64,000 nucleotides of DNA from Monocercomonoides exilis (GCA_001643675.2 LSRY02000002.1:1323001-1387000), one strand, 5' to 3'; positions 47,896 to 58,543 are shown, numbered from the stretch's first letter. A program made the numbers and translations. Notes: a model not told the origin generated them from the letters alone.

Positions 47896-49126
47896 TTAGT
47901 TGTTTTGTTGCTGAATTTTCTTGGCTTCCATCATTTTCACTGAAGAATAGCAAATAACACCAAAAACAGCAATGATCATTCCAATAACTTGTCGAAGACT
48001 TAGTTTTTCTTTGAACATCAGTGTTCCCAATAACAAAATAGATACAGTTTTCATATTGGAGACAATGTTGTATCTATTTTTTCGATAAGTTAGAAAAGAA
48101 AATAAAAATATCATATTGATTTAAATAATTACCATTAAATTTTGCATGTTTCAAAGAAAATGCAAACGTTAGAGCAGATGTTCGCTTGATGGCAACAAAA
48201 AGAGAAATATTTATGAGTGTAGACATCAGTGCAGTGAAGCAAATGGCCAACTACAAATCACGAATTTAATGGTTTGTCAAAAGAAAAATAATTGAATTAT
48301 TGACATAATAAGAATTTCAACAAACAATAAGATCTGAAGTATAAGATTGATGCCAAATTGATTTTGGATCATCCCATGCATAGTTCTCAATAAAAGGTAC
48401 TATAATCCACAAAATTAAGGCAGATAAAGGAGTTTCATAAAGCAACAATTGGTATTCATTGCAGTTTAATTCTTTCTGTTTGGTTTTAGACATAATTTGA
48501 TACATTGCAGTTGCAATAACACCGCTTAATCCAATTAAGAAGCCAGATAATGTATTATTCTGATAAAACAATAATAAAATGTTTGTGGAAATTATTATTA
48601 ATGAACAAATGGCACACCCCATCGAAACGTGAAATTGTGCATAATCCAATTCCCACAAGCATAATGATCATTGATATCTGTGCCTTTAAAGAAATCTTGA
48701 TCTTTAAAATAAACATCTCTATCATGCAAACGCACGGAGTAACAGCAATTTTTAAAGTCTGATATGTACCGATCTAAATTGTAATGAAAGATGTTTCATA
48801 AAGTTGAAAGTTATTACTTATATAACATCAAAGCATACTGGATTGAATTGAATTGATAAATTATTGAGAAATATGCTGAAGCAAAATGCAAAAGCAAGTG
48901 GAAAGACTTTCAAAATTGACAGCTTTTTATAGTCAAAAACTTTGAAATGGCATGCAATTGACAATCCGATAAAATTTACAACAAAATGAATTGCACTTAA
49001 AGTTGTTCCAAATGGCCATCTTCTGAAAACAAATTTATTCACCAGCACAACAGTTACGCACGAAAACCAATTTGTTGCAAGAGGTATAATAATTTGCTGA
49101 GGTGAATATTGTTCCTTGTTTTGCAT
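47896..49126 (-). CDS. SLC35E3-like nucleotide-sugar/triose-phosphate transporter family protein
   Basis: Five exons, 49126-48839, 48773-48618, 48559-48326, 48250-48168 and 48073-47896, give 312 residues, almost exactly the 313 of human SLC35E3. Marks of this subgroup: NLSIQFNPIGTYQTLKIAVT, SGVIATAMYQIMSKTKQKEL with YQLLLYETPLSALIL, INISLFVAIKRTSALTYNIV, and LMFKEKLSLRQVIGMIIAVF near the end. About ten membrane helices are predicted. The family belongs to the drug/metabolite transporter superfamily in Golgi or ER membranes; the substrate of SLC35E3 is not established. One intron uses a GTGTGC donor. The gene borders the mobile-element island. Confidence 0.88.
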
Positions 49127-49329
49127 CTCTTTTTATGCAAAATTTTTAGGAAGATCAACCCATTTTTGATGCTTAAATTCAACCGAAATTTTTTTGTTAT
49201 TTAATTGCTTTATAACATTTCATGTTGGAATTTGCGGATAAAAAATAAACAAAAATTACTTGAAAAATTATTTTTTATATGTTTCTATTTATTTTAAGTT
49301 AATTTTTTTATTGCGAATATTAAATAAAT

Positions 49330-49764
49330 GGCTGATCCTTTTGAAAATCATACTTTCGTTCGAGTTTTGATCAAAAAAATTTTCGGAAAGGGAATCGGAA
49401 AAAAAGGCTTAAAAGTGCACTTTTTTATCTTTCACTTATCAAACTTTTATTTTAAAAATGTTTGGACAAACAAAAAATAATTTTGAAGAAATTTAAGAAT
49501 AATTTTCAGTTTGTGTTTAATTATTTTGATTATTTGAACTTTCAGAGGCGTTTGTTTCGATATCATCGATATGGAATGTGTATGCAATTTAATAGTATTT
49601 TTACATGTTTTGTGTTTGTATTATAATTTTATTTCGTTTATGTTATTTTGACAGAAATGAAAATTTGCTAATGATTCAACGATTCAGAGAATGAATTAAG
49701 TTCCAAATCCAACACAAAAATGTCGAAAATAAGTCATTCTTGCCTAATAATATGTGTTTATATT
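49330..49764 (+). repeat. Left 435-bp terminal inverted repeat
   Basis: Begins ggctgatccttttgaaaatc and ends tgtgtttatatt. It is the inverted partner of 51793-52227. Homology stops sharply at 49764. Confidence 0.9.
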
Positions 49765-49849
49765 CTTTTGTGTTTTAATTTATATTTGTATTTGTTTTTT
49801 CTTTTCGGTTTTTTTTGAAATTAATAATAGGACATATAGATTGGTAGAA

Positions 49850-51554
49850 AAGGAAATACAATAAAAAAGAGACAATAACAAATATGATTGGCTCAAATTA
49901 AATGGAGATAGTGTTGATCAAAAGAAAAAGGAAGAAATGGAAAAGTTCTTATCAAATAAACGATATAGGCACATGATAGGAAGTGTTAGAATGAAGAGAA
50001 AAATAGACAAGAGTGAGAAAGAAAGAGTTAAAGAGATAGAGAAAAAGATAAGAAGATTTATGAAAGATAGATTTTTAACTGTTTTATTTGAACGTGTTTT
50101 GTTATGTATTTACATTATTATAGAGGAGTTCTTTCGTAATTTTGTAATTTATGTGTTTTTTTGTTTTTATTTTGAATGGAATTTAATAGTCTTTTGTGTT
50201 AATCAAGATCTGCACATATTTTCAGAACATTTATATTTGTTTGAACGTAAAGATTATTTAGATTTTTTCATTTTATATGTGTGTTTTCATTTGAAGGTGT
50301 CGAATATGTAAATTCTTTTGATATTCATAAACTTATATCTTATGACTAATTTAATCATTTTTTTCTTAAACAATTTAATATCAATGTTCACAAGTCCCGT
50401 GTCAACTCTTTCCGCATGGGCTTCGATTGCCTGGGAAGAATTGAAAAAGATTGGTGGAAATGGAACAGAACAATTGATTATGTGGGGCAAAATATTTTGG
50501 GTCAGGCATTTTCATAGAAAAATTATGCACTTTTCATTGATTTTTTTTGATCAAAAAACACTTAAAAAATTTGTCCATTTTTTGACATTCGTAAAATGTT
50601 GGAAAACTATATGTTTTGATTTCTCCGATGCCTGTTAACGGATGTGAAAATCAACTTTATTTCAAAATCTGATAAAGTTAAATAATGTTATGAGAGAAGC
50701 AATTTTATTGTGCTTTGTGCATAAAAAGCTTGAAAGCCCATATTTTCCCCCATGTATTTATTTCTTAAATTTAAAGACGCAACATCAATAATGAATGTTG
50801 TGAGAAAACAATTAAACAGTTTAACTCTTTATTCTTTTTTTATCCTTTTTAACAACGAATTTCCTTTTTGTGAAGTTTTTTTTCACATTTTGAAATGTTC
50901 AAAGCGGATATTGATTGCTTAAAAGATGATCTTTCAGTGAAATACAAATATGCACATAAGCATGAGAAAACAATGCTTTTGTGATCGTTGAGTGGAAAAA
51001 ATACTCTGAAGCAATTACAAAATCATAATTTTGATATTTCAAAAGGGATGTTTAACTATGCAAAAAAGACTCTTTTGCGAAACAACAACTTTATCCTCAA
51101 ACCAAAAAAGCCAACAGTTCCAGAATGCAAGCAAGGTTTGTATTTGTATTATCAATTGTTTGATTTCATTTCTTGATAAGGCTTGACAGAAAAAGAATGG
51201 ACAAGAGGAAATCAATGGATGATGGAAAATTCAACAGAATCTTCAACATAATTGTCACCTTCACAAAAACGAAAACTACACAACAATGAAGCCAAATATT
51301 TTGAGGAATCTTCTTTGAATTATTAAATTTGTATAGGATCGTCGAAAGAAATGAATAGCCTATCAAAATTTGGATCTTCCATTCTGCAAGAAATCAAAAC
51401 TGACAAAAAAAACATGAAACCCTCGGGAACAGGAGTGAAATATCCTATCAACCAATTTCACCAATTATCATTCCTCCGAATTGTTTTTGTGCCAAAGATG
51501 AATCAAACAGAAAGAAAGAAGGATGTGAAACTATTATTTGCACATCAAATGTGA
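49850..51554 (+). pseudogene. Series of broken coding fragments inside the long-TIR element
   Basis: Four plus-strand stretches have protein-like composition but are interrupted. (1) About 49855-50110 is a basic, helical segment including KRYRHMIGSVRMKRKIDKSE. (2) About 50357-50503 contains VNSFRMGFDCLGRIEKDWWK. (3) 50897-51135 starts MFKADIDCLKDDLS, has an in-frame TGA, continues through LKQLQNHNFDISKGMFNYAK, and may be spliced across GTTTGT to ATAAG (51136-51180). (4) 51181-51554 has two in-frame TAA codons. I do not recognise any of them. They may be remnants of a transposase or cargo gene, or exons of a gene whose introns I cannot place. Confidence 0.45.
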
Positions 51555-51792
51555 CAAATAGTTTGAATGATAATCAATCACATTTCAACTTCATTAGAAA
51601 AAAGCAAACATTTATTACTCCTCAATCTAATTTTTGTTTTTGCACGTCACACTCACAAAATTGGATCAATAAACATTGCACATTTAAATAGGACAATATA
51701 TACCAAAAGGAAGTTTCATCAACAATAGAAAATAAATTCTTTGAAAGAATTAGGAGAATGTTAAATAACTTATTATTAACAAACACCCAAAA

Positions 51793-52227
51793 AATATAAA
51801 CACATATTATTAGGCAAGAATGACTTATTTTCGACATTTTTGTGTTGGATTTGGAACTTAATTCATTCTCTGAATCGTTGAATCATTAGCAAATTTTCAT
51901 TTCTGTCAAAATAACATAAACGAAATAAAATTATAATACAAACACAAAACATGTAAAAATACTATTAAATTGCATACACATTCCATATCGATGATATCGA
52001 AACAAACGCCTCTGAAAGTTCAAATAATCAAAATAATTAAACACAAACTGAAAATTATTCTTAAATTTCTTCAAAATTATTTTTTGTTTGTCCAAACATT
52101 TTTAAAATAAAAGTTTGATAAGTGAAAGATAAAAAAGTGCACTTTTAAGCCTTTTTTTCCGATTCCCTTTCCGAAAATTTTTTTGATCAAAACTCGAACG
52201 AAAGTATGATTTTCAAAAGGATCAGTC
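51793..52227 (-). repeat. Right 435-bp terminal inverted repeat
   Basis: Reverse complement of 49330-49764 with only trivial differences; ends ggatcagtc at 52227. Confidence 0.9.
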
Positions 52228-52261
52228 AAATATTGTTAAAAAATAATTTTTTTTTCTGACA

Positions 52262-52639
52262 ATATGGGTGATTATTTATCAAAACATATTTTTTCTTTTA
52301 TTATTTTCGATTGGAAAGTTTTCCTTATTTGTTTGGAAATAACCACTGAAATGTGAAAAGTCAAATTCTAGAGATCATTGTCATTATTTCAGCTTTCACA
52401 TTTGTTTTTCAAACCGTTGCGATGAATTAAGAAATTGAATTCAAAATCTCTTCGAAATAATCAACAACCTTTGAAAAATCAATTCCCCGAAAAAAGAAAT
52501 AATTTCATAAATAATCACACAGATTATATTTTTTTTATAAAAAATCAACAATTATGCATTCATAACAAAACTTTATTCAACTTTAAATCTTCAAAGGTTT
52601 TCAAAAAAATATGACACAATCGCCTTTTATCGGAGAAAG

Positions 52640-52681
<42 letters not shown>

Positions 52682-53201
52682 GTTTCCAGCATCCATAAAT
52701 ATGTGGATTATTATTTTTGAAAAGTTGCACTAATTTTTAAAACTGTTTGAATTGAACACCTTATTTTTTGATCATTTTTTGTTATAAAAAAATCTATTTT
52801 CTATCAACAACATCCAAATTTTGTTTTCAAAATTGATATGAAATGCATTTTTCAGTGAAAAATCTTGAAGCATTGATCACAAAAAGAGACAAAAAAATGT
52901 GGTGTAAATTGAAATAGAATATGGGTGATTATTTTTGAAATTATAACTTTTTTCGGAGTGTTGCTTTCTTTTTTTGTAAATTCAATGACATTTGACAAAT
53001 AATTAACCAACAAATGTTAAATGTTTATCAATTGTTTTAAAAGCCAATATTTGATGAAATAATTTGAAAGAGATATTCATTGATTTGAATTATCAATTTT
53101 CTGAGTTTAGAAACAAAAATTCAAGATTGCATTATCAAACCGAATTTTTTTTTTTTTTTTTTTTGTAGCAAAAAATGTGATTACAAAATAATCACCCATA
53201 T
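52262..53201. mobile_element. ~940-bp non-coding element with 16-bp terminal inverted repeats
   Basis: A perfect 16-bp word, atatgggtgattattt, begins the element at 52262 and recurs in inverted form at 53186-53201. A third, direct copy lies inside at 52919-52934, and variants occur near 52507 and 52702. The interior is non-coding, with a 37-T run (52644-52680) and another T-run near 53143-53164. Its right end overlaps or abuts the TIR of the next transposon. This looks like a MITE or the remnant of two nested copies. Confidence 0.6.
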
Positions 53202-55407
53202 AATCATGGACAAAACCCGGGAAAAGGACAAAACCCGGAAGCATACTCCGCAGTTTTCGATGTCTTCAGATTTGATTTATTTCTAAGTTTAATTGAATTA
53301 GTAGTTCACGCACATCTGGAAAAAAAACAAAAAATAGAAAAACTATGTCTATTTAAGTTGTTTTTAGATTGAATTCTTTTCTATTTTAATAACTTTGGTG
53401 TGAAAAAAAACATTAACCGAAACATTTGGCTTTCGTTATTTATGGAACAAAAACGAAAATTTATAAATCGGGCATTCAAAGTTTTTGTTCCTCGAAAATA
53501 GTTACGTTATTTAGTTAAAGTCAAACTGTCCTCCCCAAGCTGATTCTGAAACCTTCTTTCTTTTTCGTTTTTCAGCCGCAAACAATACATTCTCCTCCAT
53601 TTCTTCTTCTAAGTTTTGCCCAGAAATTGTTTTATCACAACTTTTGTTCTGTTGCTTATCATGTTGACTCACTGATGCCAGCTTGGATAGGACGACGCTG
53701 CATTTGTTCAGTTCACATTTTCCTGGTAAAAAAAACAATTTTCTTAAAAATAATCCCAAAAATATGATTTTTATTATATAAACCTTCCTCATGTGGGGCG
53801 TTCTCCTCAACAAATTCATCACTTGTAATAACCTTTTTGTTCATGATTCCGGAAAAAGTGCATAAAGAAGTTAGCGAAGAAATTTTTGCGATTGACAACT
53901 GATTGGGCAATCGATCCAAATCAACAGAAGGATCGAAGGGCTCAATTCCGCATGCGTAGAATGATTTTCTAATAGGTCTGGGATCCAGTGCAGCACTCAC
54001 TGCATCTGCCAAAGCTGGAATAAGAGCTTTTCTGTAGGCAGATACTCCACTTTCTGTGGGAGGTTCGAAAGAAGAATGCAACATTTTTTTGAACCGGGCA
54101 AACACGTATCTATCAAGGCGTTGTGTTAAATGAGTGGTATGAGATGGAAGAATTGCAATTACAATTGAATGTGTGCGGCACCAGGATATTACTGGCCAAC
54201 AAAGCCTTGACGAATGTCCATCCATGATAATCAGCGCTGTTGCTTCATTTCCATGAAGTTCTATTCTTTTCTTGTCAAATGAAGGTAATATGTGTTACAT
54301 CATAATTTCTTCGAAGTCACTTTTTGTGATCCATCCACTTCCATTGGCAACAATTTCAACATTTCGAAACTTCAAAGGAAGAAGATCTTTCGGAACTGTT
54401 CTCGAAGGCCACAACATAAAAGGATTTAAAAAAGATCCGTCTGCATAAACTCCAAAAATTAATGTCGCGTTGGGCTCATGCTGTTGTGAATGTAATACTG
54501 GCTGCTTTTGATCTGAATCTGTGATGATGTAGTTATTATCTGATTTACATAAACTGATTCCAGTTTCATCAATATTTAAAATCAGATCCTGACTGATTTT
54601 TTTTGTTTTTAATGTTTCCTCCAATAATGAAAACCATGAAGAAATGTTAGCAGGAGAGGATGCTAGAAGCCGTTTTTCATCCAAATATTTTGGCTTAACC
54701 ATATTCAAAGCGTTACTTTTTCTTATAAATCTTCGAGCCCATTTTTCATTAATTTCTTTCATTTCACATTCGTCATCTTCATTTCGTTTTCTTCTCTTCA
54801 AAACATTCTCGGCCTAAAAATATAAATTGAAAAGAGTAGAAAAACATATCCTTAAATAAACCGTTCAATTCTGATGACATCTTTTATTGTTATTTTGTTC
54901 GTCGAAATTAATAGTGTTTTCGCACAATCTTCAATTTCTTCTTGTTCTTCTTTGTTGAACATGTTCGGTCTACCATTGTGTTGAAGATCTCTTCCATGCT
55001 TTAAAGAAGAGATATGTCGATATAGAGCCGAAGAAGAAACTAACCCTGAAGAAACAATGCTTTTGTGTGAAATTTCTTCTTTTGATAGAAGAAAGTTAAT
55101 TTTTTCAACTTTTGAATTCAGTCTTCGATTCTCGGCTGTTGCAAAAATTTTGGAAAGAGCTGTTGAAGAAGGAAAAGAAGACATATTGAAGGAAAATGGA
55201 TACGTTATGGTTTATCGATCCATATATAAAAGAGAAATTTGTAATTCAAGTTCAGTTTTTTATTCATATTATTATTGAATTATTGATAAACAATTGAAAT
55301 ATGCATGTGATTGCTAGTATCAAATTTGATAATTTGCTTTTTCATTTTTTCGTTTTTTGTTAGAAATTTCCGGGTTTTGTCCCTTTCCCGGGTTTTGTCC
55401 GTGATTA
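53201..55407 (-). mobile_element. 2.2-kb pogo/Tigger-like DNA transposon
   Basis: 40-bp terminal inverted repeats at 53201-53240 and 55368-55407 differ at two positions and are flanked by TA dinucleotides (53199-53200 and 55408-55409), the target duplication expected of Tc1/mariner/pogo elements. Each TIR contains two copies of ggacaaaacccgg separated by 5 bp, probably a paired transposase-binding site. The single gene inside is a minus-strand DDE transposase. Confidence 0.85.
53511..55184 (-). pseudogene. DDE superfamily (pogo/Tigger-type) transposase, interrupted
   Basis: Minus-strand reading: an N-terminal helix-turn-helix-like part (55184-54852) with GRPNMFNKEEQEE, then the catalytic region. 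The three acidic residues are present: NIDETG near 54565, IIMDGHSSRL near 54220 and THLTQRLDRYVF near 54110. That is the DDD pattern of the DDE_1 family. A single in-frame TAA (54297-54295) separates the first Asp from the other two; the frame is otherwise open across it. The joint between 54852 and 54801 has no splice pair that keeps frame, so a second lesion or an odd intron lies there. A clean 61-nt GT-AG intron (53783-53723) interrupts the C-terminal part. The element is probably inactive, at least from this copy. Confidence 0.8.
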
Positions 55408-55430
55408 TATGTCAATATTTTTATGAAAAA

Positions 55431-55632
55431 TTCCTTTCGGTTAATTTTCGGGTGAAATTAAAAAAAGTATATTTTCAAAAATATTTCATTCCAACTCACC
55501 AAATTTCACCGGAATGTTAATGAATTCTGGACAAAGTTATTATTTCCAAGCTGATGAAATTTGGTGAGTTGGAACGATATTTTTAAGAAAATATTCATTT
55601 TTCACATTCACCTGAAAATTAAACAAAAGGAA
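55431..55632. mobile_element. ~200-bp hairpin (foldback) element
   Basis: The left arm (55431-55510, containing attccaactcaccaaatttc) is mirrored by the right arm (55555-55632, containing gaaatttggtgagttggaa). Both arms extend outward through further imperfect pairing (ttcctttcggttaattttc against gaaaattaaacaaaaggaa). The loop is about 45 nt. It lies 23 bp beyond the pogo-like transposon. No coding capacity. Confidence 0.7.
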
Positions 55633-56039
55633 CTTTTGAAACAATTTTTTGCAAAAAAAAGATTTTATTGATTCAAAACTTTGAAACAACACACATTCCG
55701 ATAATAGTCATGATTTCAAAGATTATCATCCGTATTATGGACAGATGCGATATGTTTCAACACGTCATTATGCCAACTGATGACATTAATTTTTCACAAC
55801 TCGTTGAACAATTTGAATTTCAAAAAACGTACGGGCATATTAATTACCCCATATTCAAATTTGGAAATTTCAGAACTTTAAAATTTTAAAAATGAATTGT
55901 ATAAAAATAATCGAACATATTCTGATTATAAGAGATAGATTTGAAATGAATTAGTTGAACATCAAGAAAGAAGGAAAAAAAAATACAGTAAAACATTCAG
56001 CAATAGTAACAATGATAACAGAAATGATAATCACGTGAG
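55633..56039. other. Intergenic region
   Basis: About 400 bp of A+T-rich sequence between the mobile-element island and the PP2C gene. Nothing recognised. Confidence 0.5.
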
Positions 56040-57212
56040 TTAAATTTGAACAACCATAACAGAAACATTGTCCATGCTACCAGCATCTAAAGCACGTTGC
56101 TTCAATGCCTCCGCAGCTTTTTCGCATCCAGCTCCTTTTTTTTCGGTGATAATTTTTGCAGCTTCATCATCGTTAACAACATCCCAAACTCCATCACAGG
56201 CTACAATAATATGAGTATCTTTTTCATAATCCACTATTGTTTCTGAAACATATGGATCACTTGTTACATATTTCTTCATAGCTATATCTCCAAGTGCTCT
56301 TGAAACAGCGAGAACTCCTACAATGATATGATTGTTATTTTAAACACAACATGAATTTTTAACACAATAGACATGCACACCATTAACACGTCCCATTGCC
56401 ACAAAACCTCCCGCAGCTTGTATTCGTTCAACTTCCTCTGGAAGATTTGGCTTGTGATCAAAAGATAAACGCTTTCCAGTCCCATTTCTCCTTTACAAAT
56501 TGATAAAAAAAATTAATATCATTCAAACAGAATATAAACTAATAATAATAATATATACACTAAAACTGTTCTAGCATCTCCGCAATTCGCTGAGTAAATT
56601 TTTGTAACTTCTTTTCCTTCTAGAATTTCTCTTCGGATGAAAACAACAGCAGCCGTACATCCTGTATTTATTGCAATCACAAACATCATAAAATTTGTTT
56701 TTAATACGCACATGTATATACAAAAAATAGATACAAACCATCAAATTCAATATGAGCACCTTCCATTTTTTTATCTGTCATTTTAAAGGTTTCAGCCATT
56801 ACAGTTGCAATTGGTGCTGAAGGATTTGCTACAATAACTTCCATAAATGTCTAAAATTTTTATTAATAAAATAAGATTAAAAGTTCATCAAAAATGTGCA
56901 AACTCGATAAATGTTATCTCTCACAAATTCAACTGCAGATGTTCCTCCGTGACCGTCAAATACACCAAAAAATACTCCTTTTCTGTCCAATCCAGCTCTC
57001 TCAAAAAAAACATGCGCATCCTAATTATTCATAAAAGATATGTGGTCGTTGTTAAATAAAACAATATCAAGGATTGCAATTAAAAAAAGCGTTGTATAAA
57101 ATTAAAAATATATATAAATATTAAATACTTCCATTGTACGCCTATATCTAGGATTCATTTCCTCATCATAGCCAAAATCCTTTACAAGTGGAGGAAGCTC
57201 TGGAGCAGCCAT
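56040..57212 (-). CDS. PP2C-family (PPM) Ser/Thr protein phosphatase
   Basis: Six exons, 57212-57129, 57020-56904, 56850-56739, 56661-56559, 56490-56381 and 56317-56040, give 267 residues with all phases consistent. The motifs of the metal-dependent phosphatase fold appear in order: [22 protein letters not shown] (metal-binding Asp), [20 protein letters not shown] with [31 protein letters not shown] (metal-binding Asp) and the final [13 protein letters not shown]. The length is that of a minimal catalytic domain, with no extra targeting region. It removes phosphate from Ser/Thr using two Mg/Mn ions; the substrate is unknown. It is divergent from AP-4 sigma with 51 bp between starts. Confidence 0.93.
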
Positions 57213-57263
57213 AAAAAAACTTTAAGTTTTACTATAATGGTTCAACCCTTAGAAGGATAAAAA
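57213..57263. promoter_or_regulatory. 51-bp bidirectional spacer between PP2C and AP-4 sigma
   Basis: The two ATGs face away from each other (57212 minus, 57264 plus). No motif was recognised, but both promoters must overlap here or lie in the genes. Confidence 0.5.
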
Positions 57264-57864
57264 ATGATTCAGTTCTTTCTCATTGTGAATAAATTCGGGC
57301 AAACAAGACTTTCTCAATATTACGAGCACATACCAATGAAAGATAGAATAGCACTTGAAGGAGAAGTAGTTAGAAAATGCGTCTCTCGTCCAGATGAAGC
57401 AGTTTGAAAACATCAACACTTTTTGTTGAACTTTTCGTTTTGATTGTTGTTAGTGCCCGTTTTTTTCATATGAAAAATATACTGTATTTCACAAACGTTA
57501 TGCTTCCCTTTTTATCATTGTTGGAACAACTGATGATGAGGTCTGTTTTCAAGAAATATTTTTCATTTTTCAGTTTTTGATAACAATAAATTTTTAAAAA
57601 TAGAATGAACTTGCAATAATGGAATTTATTCATTTGTTTGTGGAAACACTTGATGAATATTTTGACAATGTCTGTGAATTTGACGTATGACAGAAAAATT
57701 TTTTAAGTTTTTGCAAAGTTATTGCTTTTTGATTTAAGATTATGATGAATCTTGACAGAGTACACTTTATTGTTAATGAAATGATTGCTAATGGACAGAT
57801 TGTCAGCACAAGTAAGGCAGAAATACTCGAGCCAATTGAACTTCTCGACAGAATATCACCATAA
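57264..57864 (+). CDS. AP4S1: AP-4 adaptor complex sigma subunit
   Basis: Four exons, 57264-57401, 57454-57540, 57604-57684 and 57739-57864, give 143 residues, the normal sigma-adaptin size. It reads [20 protein letters not shown], then [40 protein letters not shown] and ends [20 protein letters not shown]. The start and the position of conserved blocks fit AP-4 sigma better than AP-1/2/3. Sigma adaptins form the core of clathrin-type or, for AP-4, non-clathrin coats that sort cargo at the trans-Golgi. Confidence 0.92.
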
Positions 57865-58120
57865 AGCAACCAATTAATCTGACTTCAAAGAAACACACTT
57901 AATGTAATTAAGTGTATTAATTTCATTCATAACTGTTTTTTATCTATTTGTTCTGTTTTTCTTGAGTTTTCAACTAACTTTAAACACTTCATTTCTTTCT
58001 AAGAGTTCTCATGATTACTTCTCAAATTGAACAAAATCACATCATATTAATCTTTTTTGACTTTCAAATAGTTTCGGTAAAAGGGGCGATCAAATTTACC
58101 CATTGTTATTCTTTTTTAGA

Positions 58121-58543
58121 ATGTCAAGCAAGAAAGATATTCAACCAAAAAACGCGAAAATCGGCTATGGAAAAACTGCAGCAAAAGGTTGATAAAAACA
58201 TTAATATTTTTTATTACAAACAACTTTCAATTCTTGTCTTTTTGTTCATTTTTCCTTATTTGCTTTTTATTTCAGGAGGAGCTGGAGGAGCAGGAACATG
58301 GGGATCTGAAACAGATCCAACACTTGAAACGGAAGATTATGATCCAAATGATCCAAATTACTATGAAGACGAAGGCGGAGTTCCTGATACCAAACCTGAA
58401 CCTGTTTGTTTCATTTGACTTTTTTACGAATTTTTTCCGTTAACATTAAAAACACATTGTTTCTCATCTATTATTTGATTGTCATTTATTTGAAATATTT
58501 TAAGAAAAAGGCAAATATCCAGATAAAAACTGTTGAAAAGTAA
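58121..58543 (+). CDS. 77-residue protein carrying the PDCD4/MA3-protein N-terminal motif only
   Basis: Three exons, 58121-58187, 58276-58403 and 58505-58543, sum to 78 codons including the stop. The core reads KGGAGGAGTWGSETDP and then EDYDPNDPNYYEDEGG. This matches the short conserved motif (KGGxGGKGTWG followed by DPNDPNY) that precedes the MA3 domains of PDCD4 and plant MA3 proteins, which regulate translation through eIF4A. No MA3 domain follows; the third exon ends quickly (KKANIQIKTVEK, stop). It is a genuine small protein by splice and composition, or a truncated relative. The start ATG directly follows a pyrimidine run and AG, so an upstream exon cannot be excluded. Confidence 0.72.

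Larger units (their letters stand above)
49330..52227. mobile_element. 2.9-kb element with 435-bp near-identical terminal inverted repeats
   Basis: Left arm 49330-49764 and right arm 51793-52227 have exactly the same length and match almost base for base in inverted orientation. The one difference I noticed is at the second base (ggctgatcc against gactgatcc). They flank a 2,028-bp spacer. A 4-bp direct repeat AAAT touches both outer ends (49326-49329 and 52228-52231), but in such A+T-rich DNA it may be chance. Long-TIR elements occur among Mutator-like and foldback transposons; no transposase of a known family is visible inside, so the class is open. The near-identity suggests a recent insertion or gene conversion. 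Confidence 0.85.
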
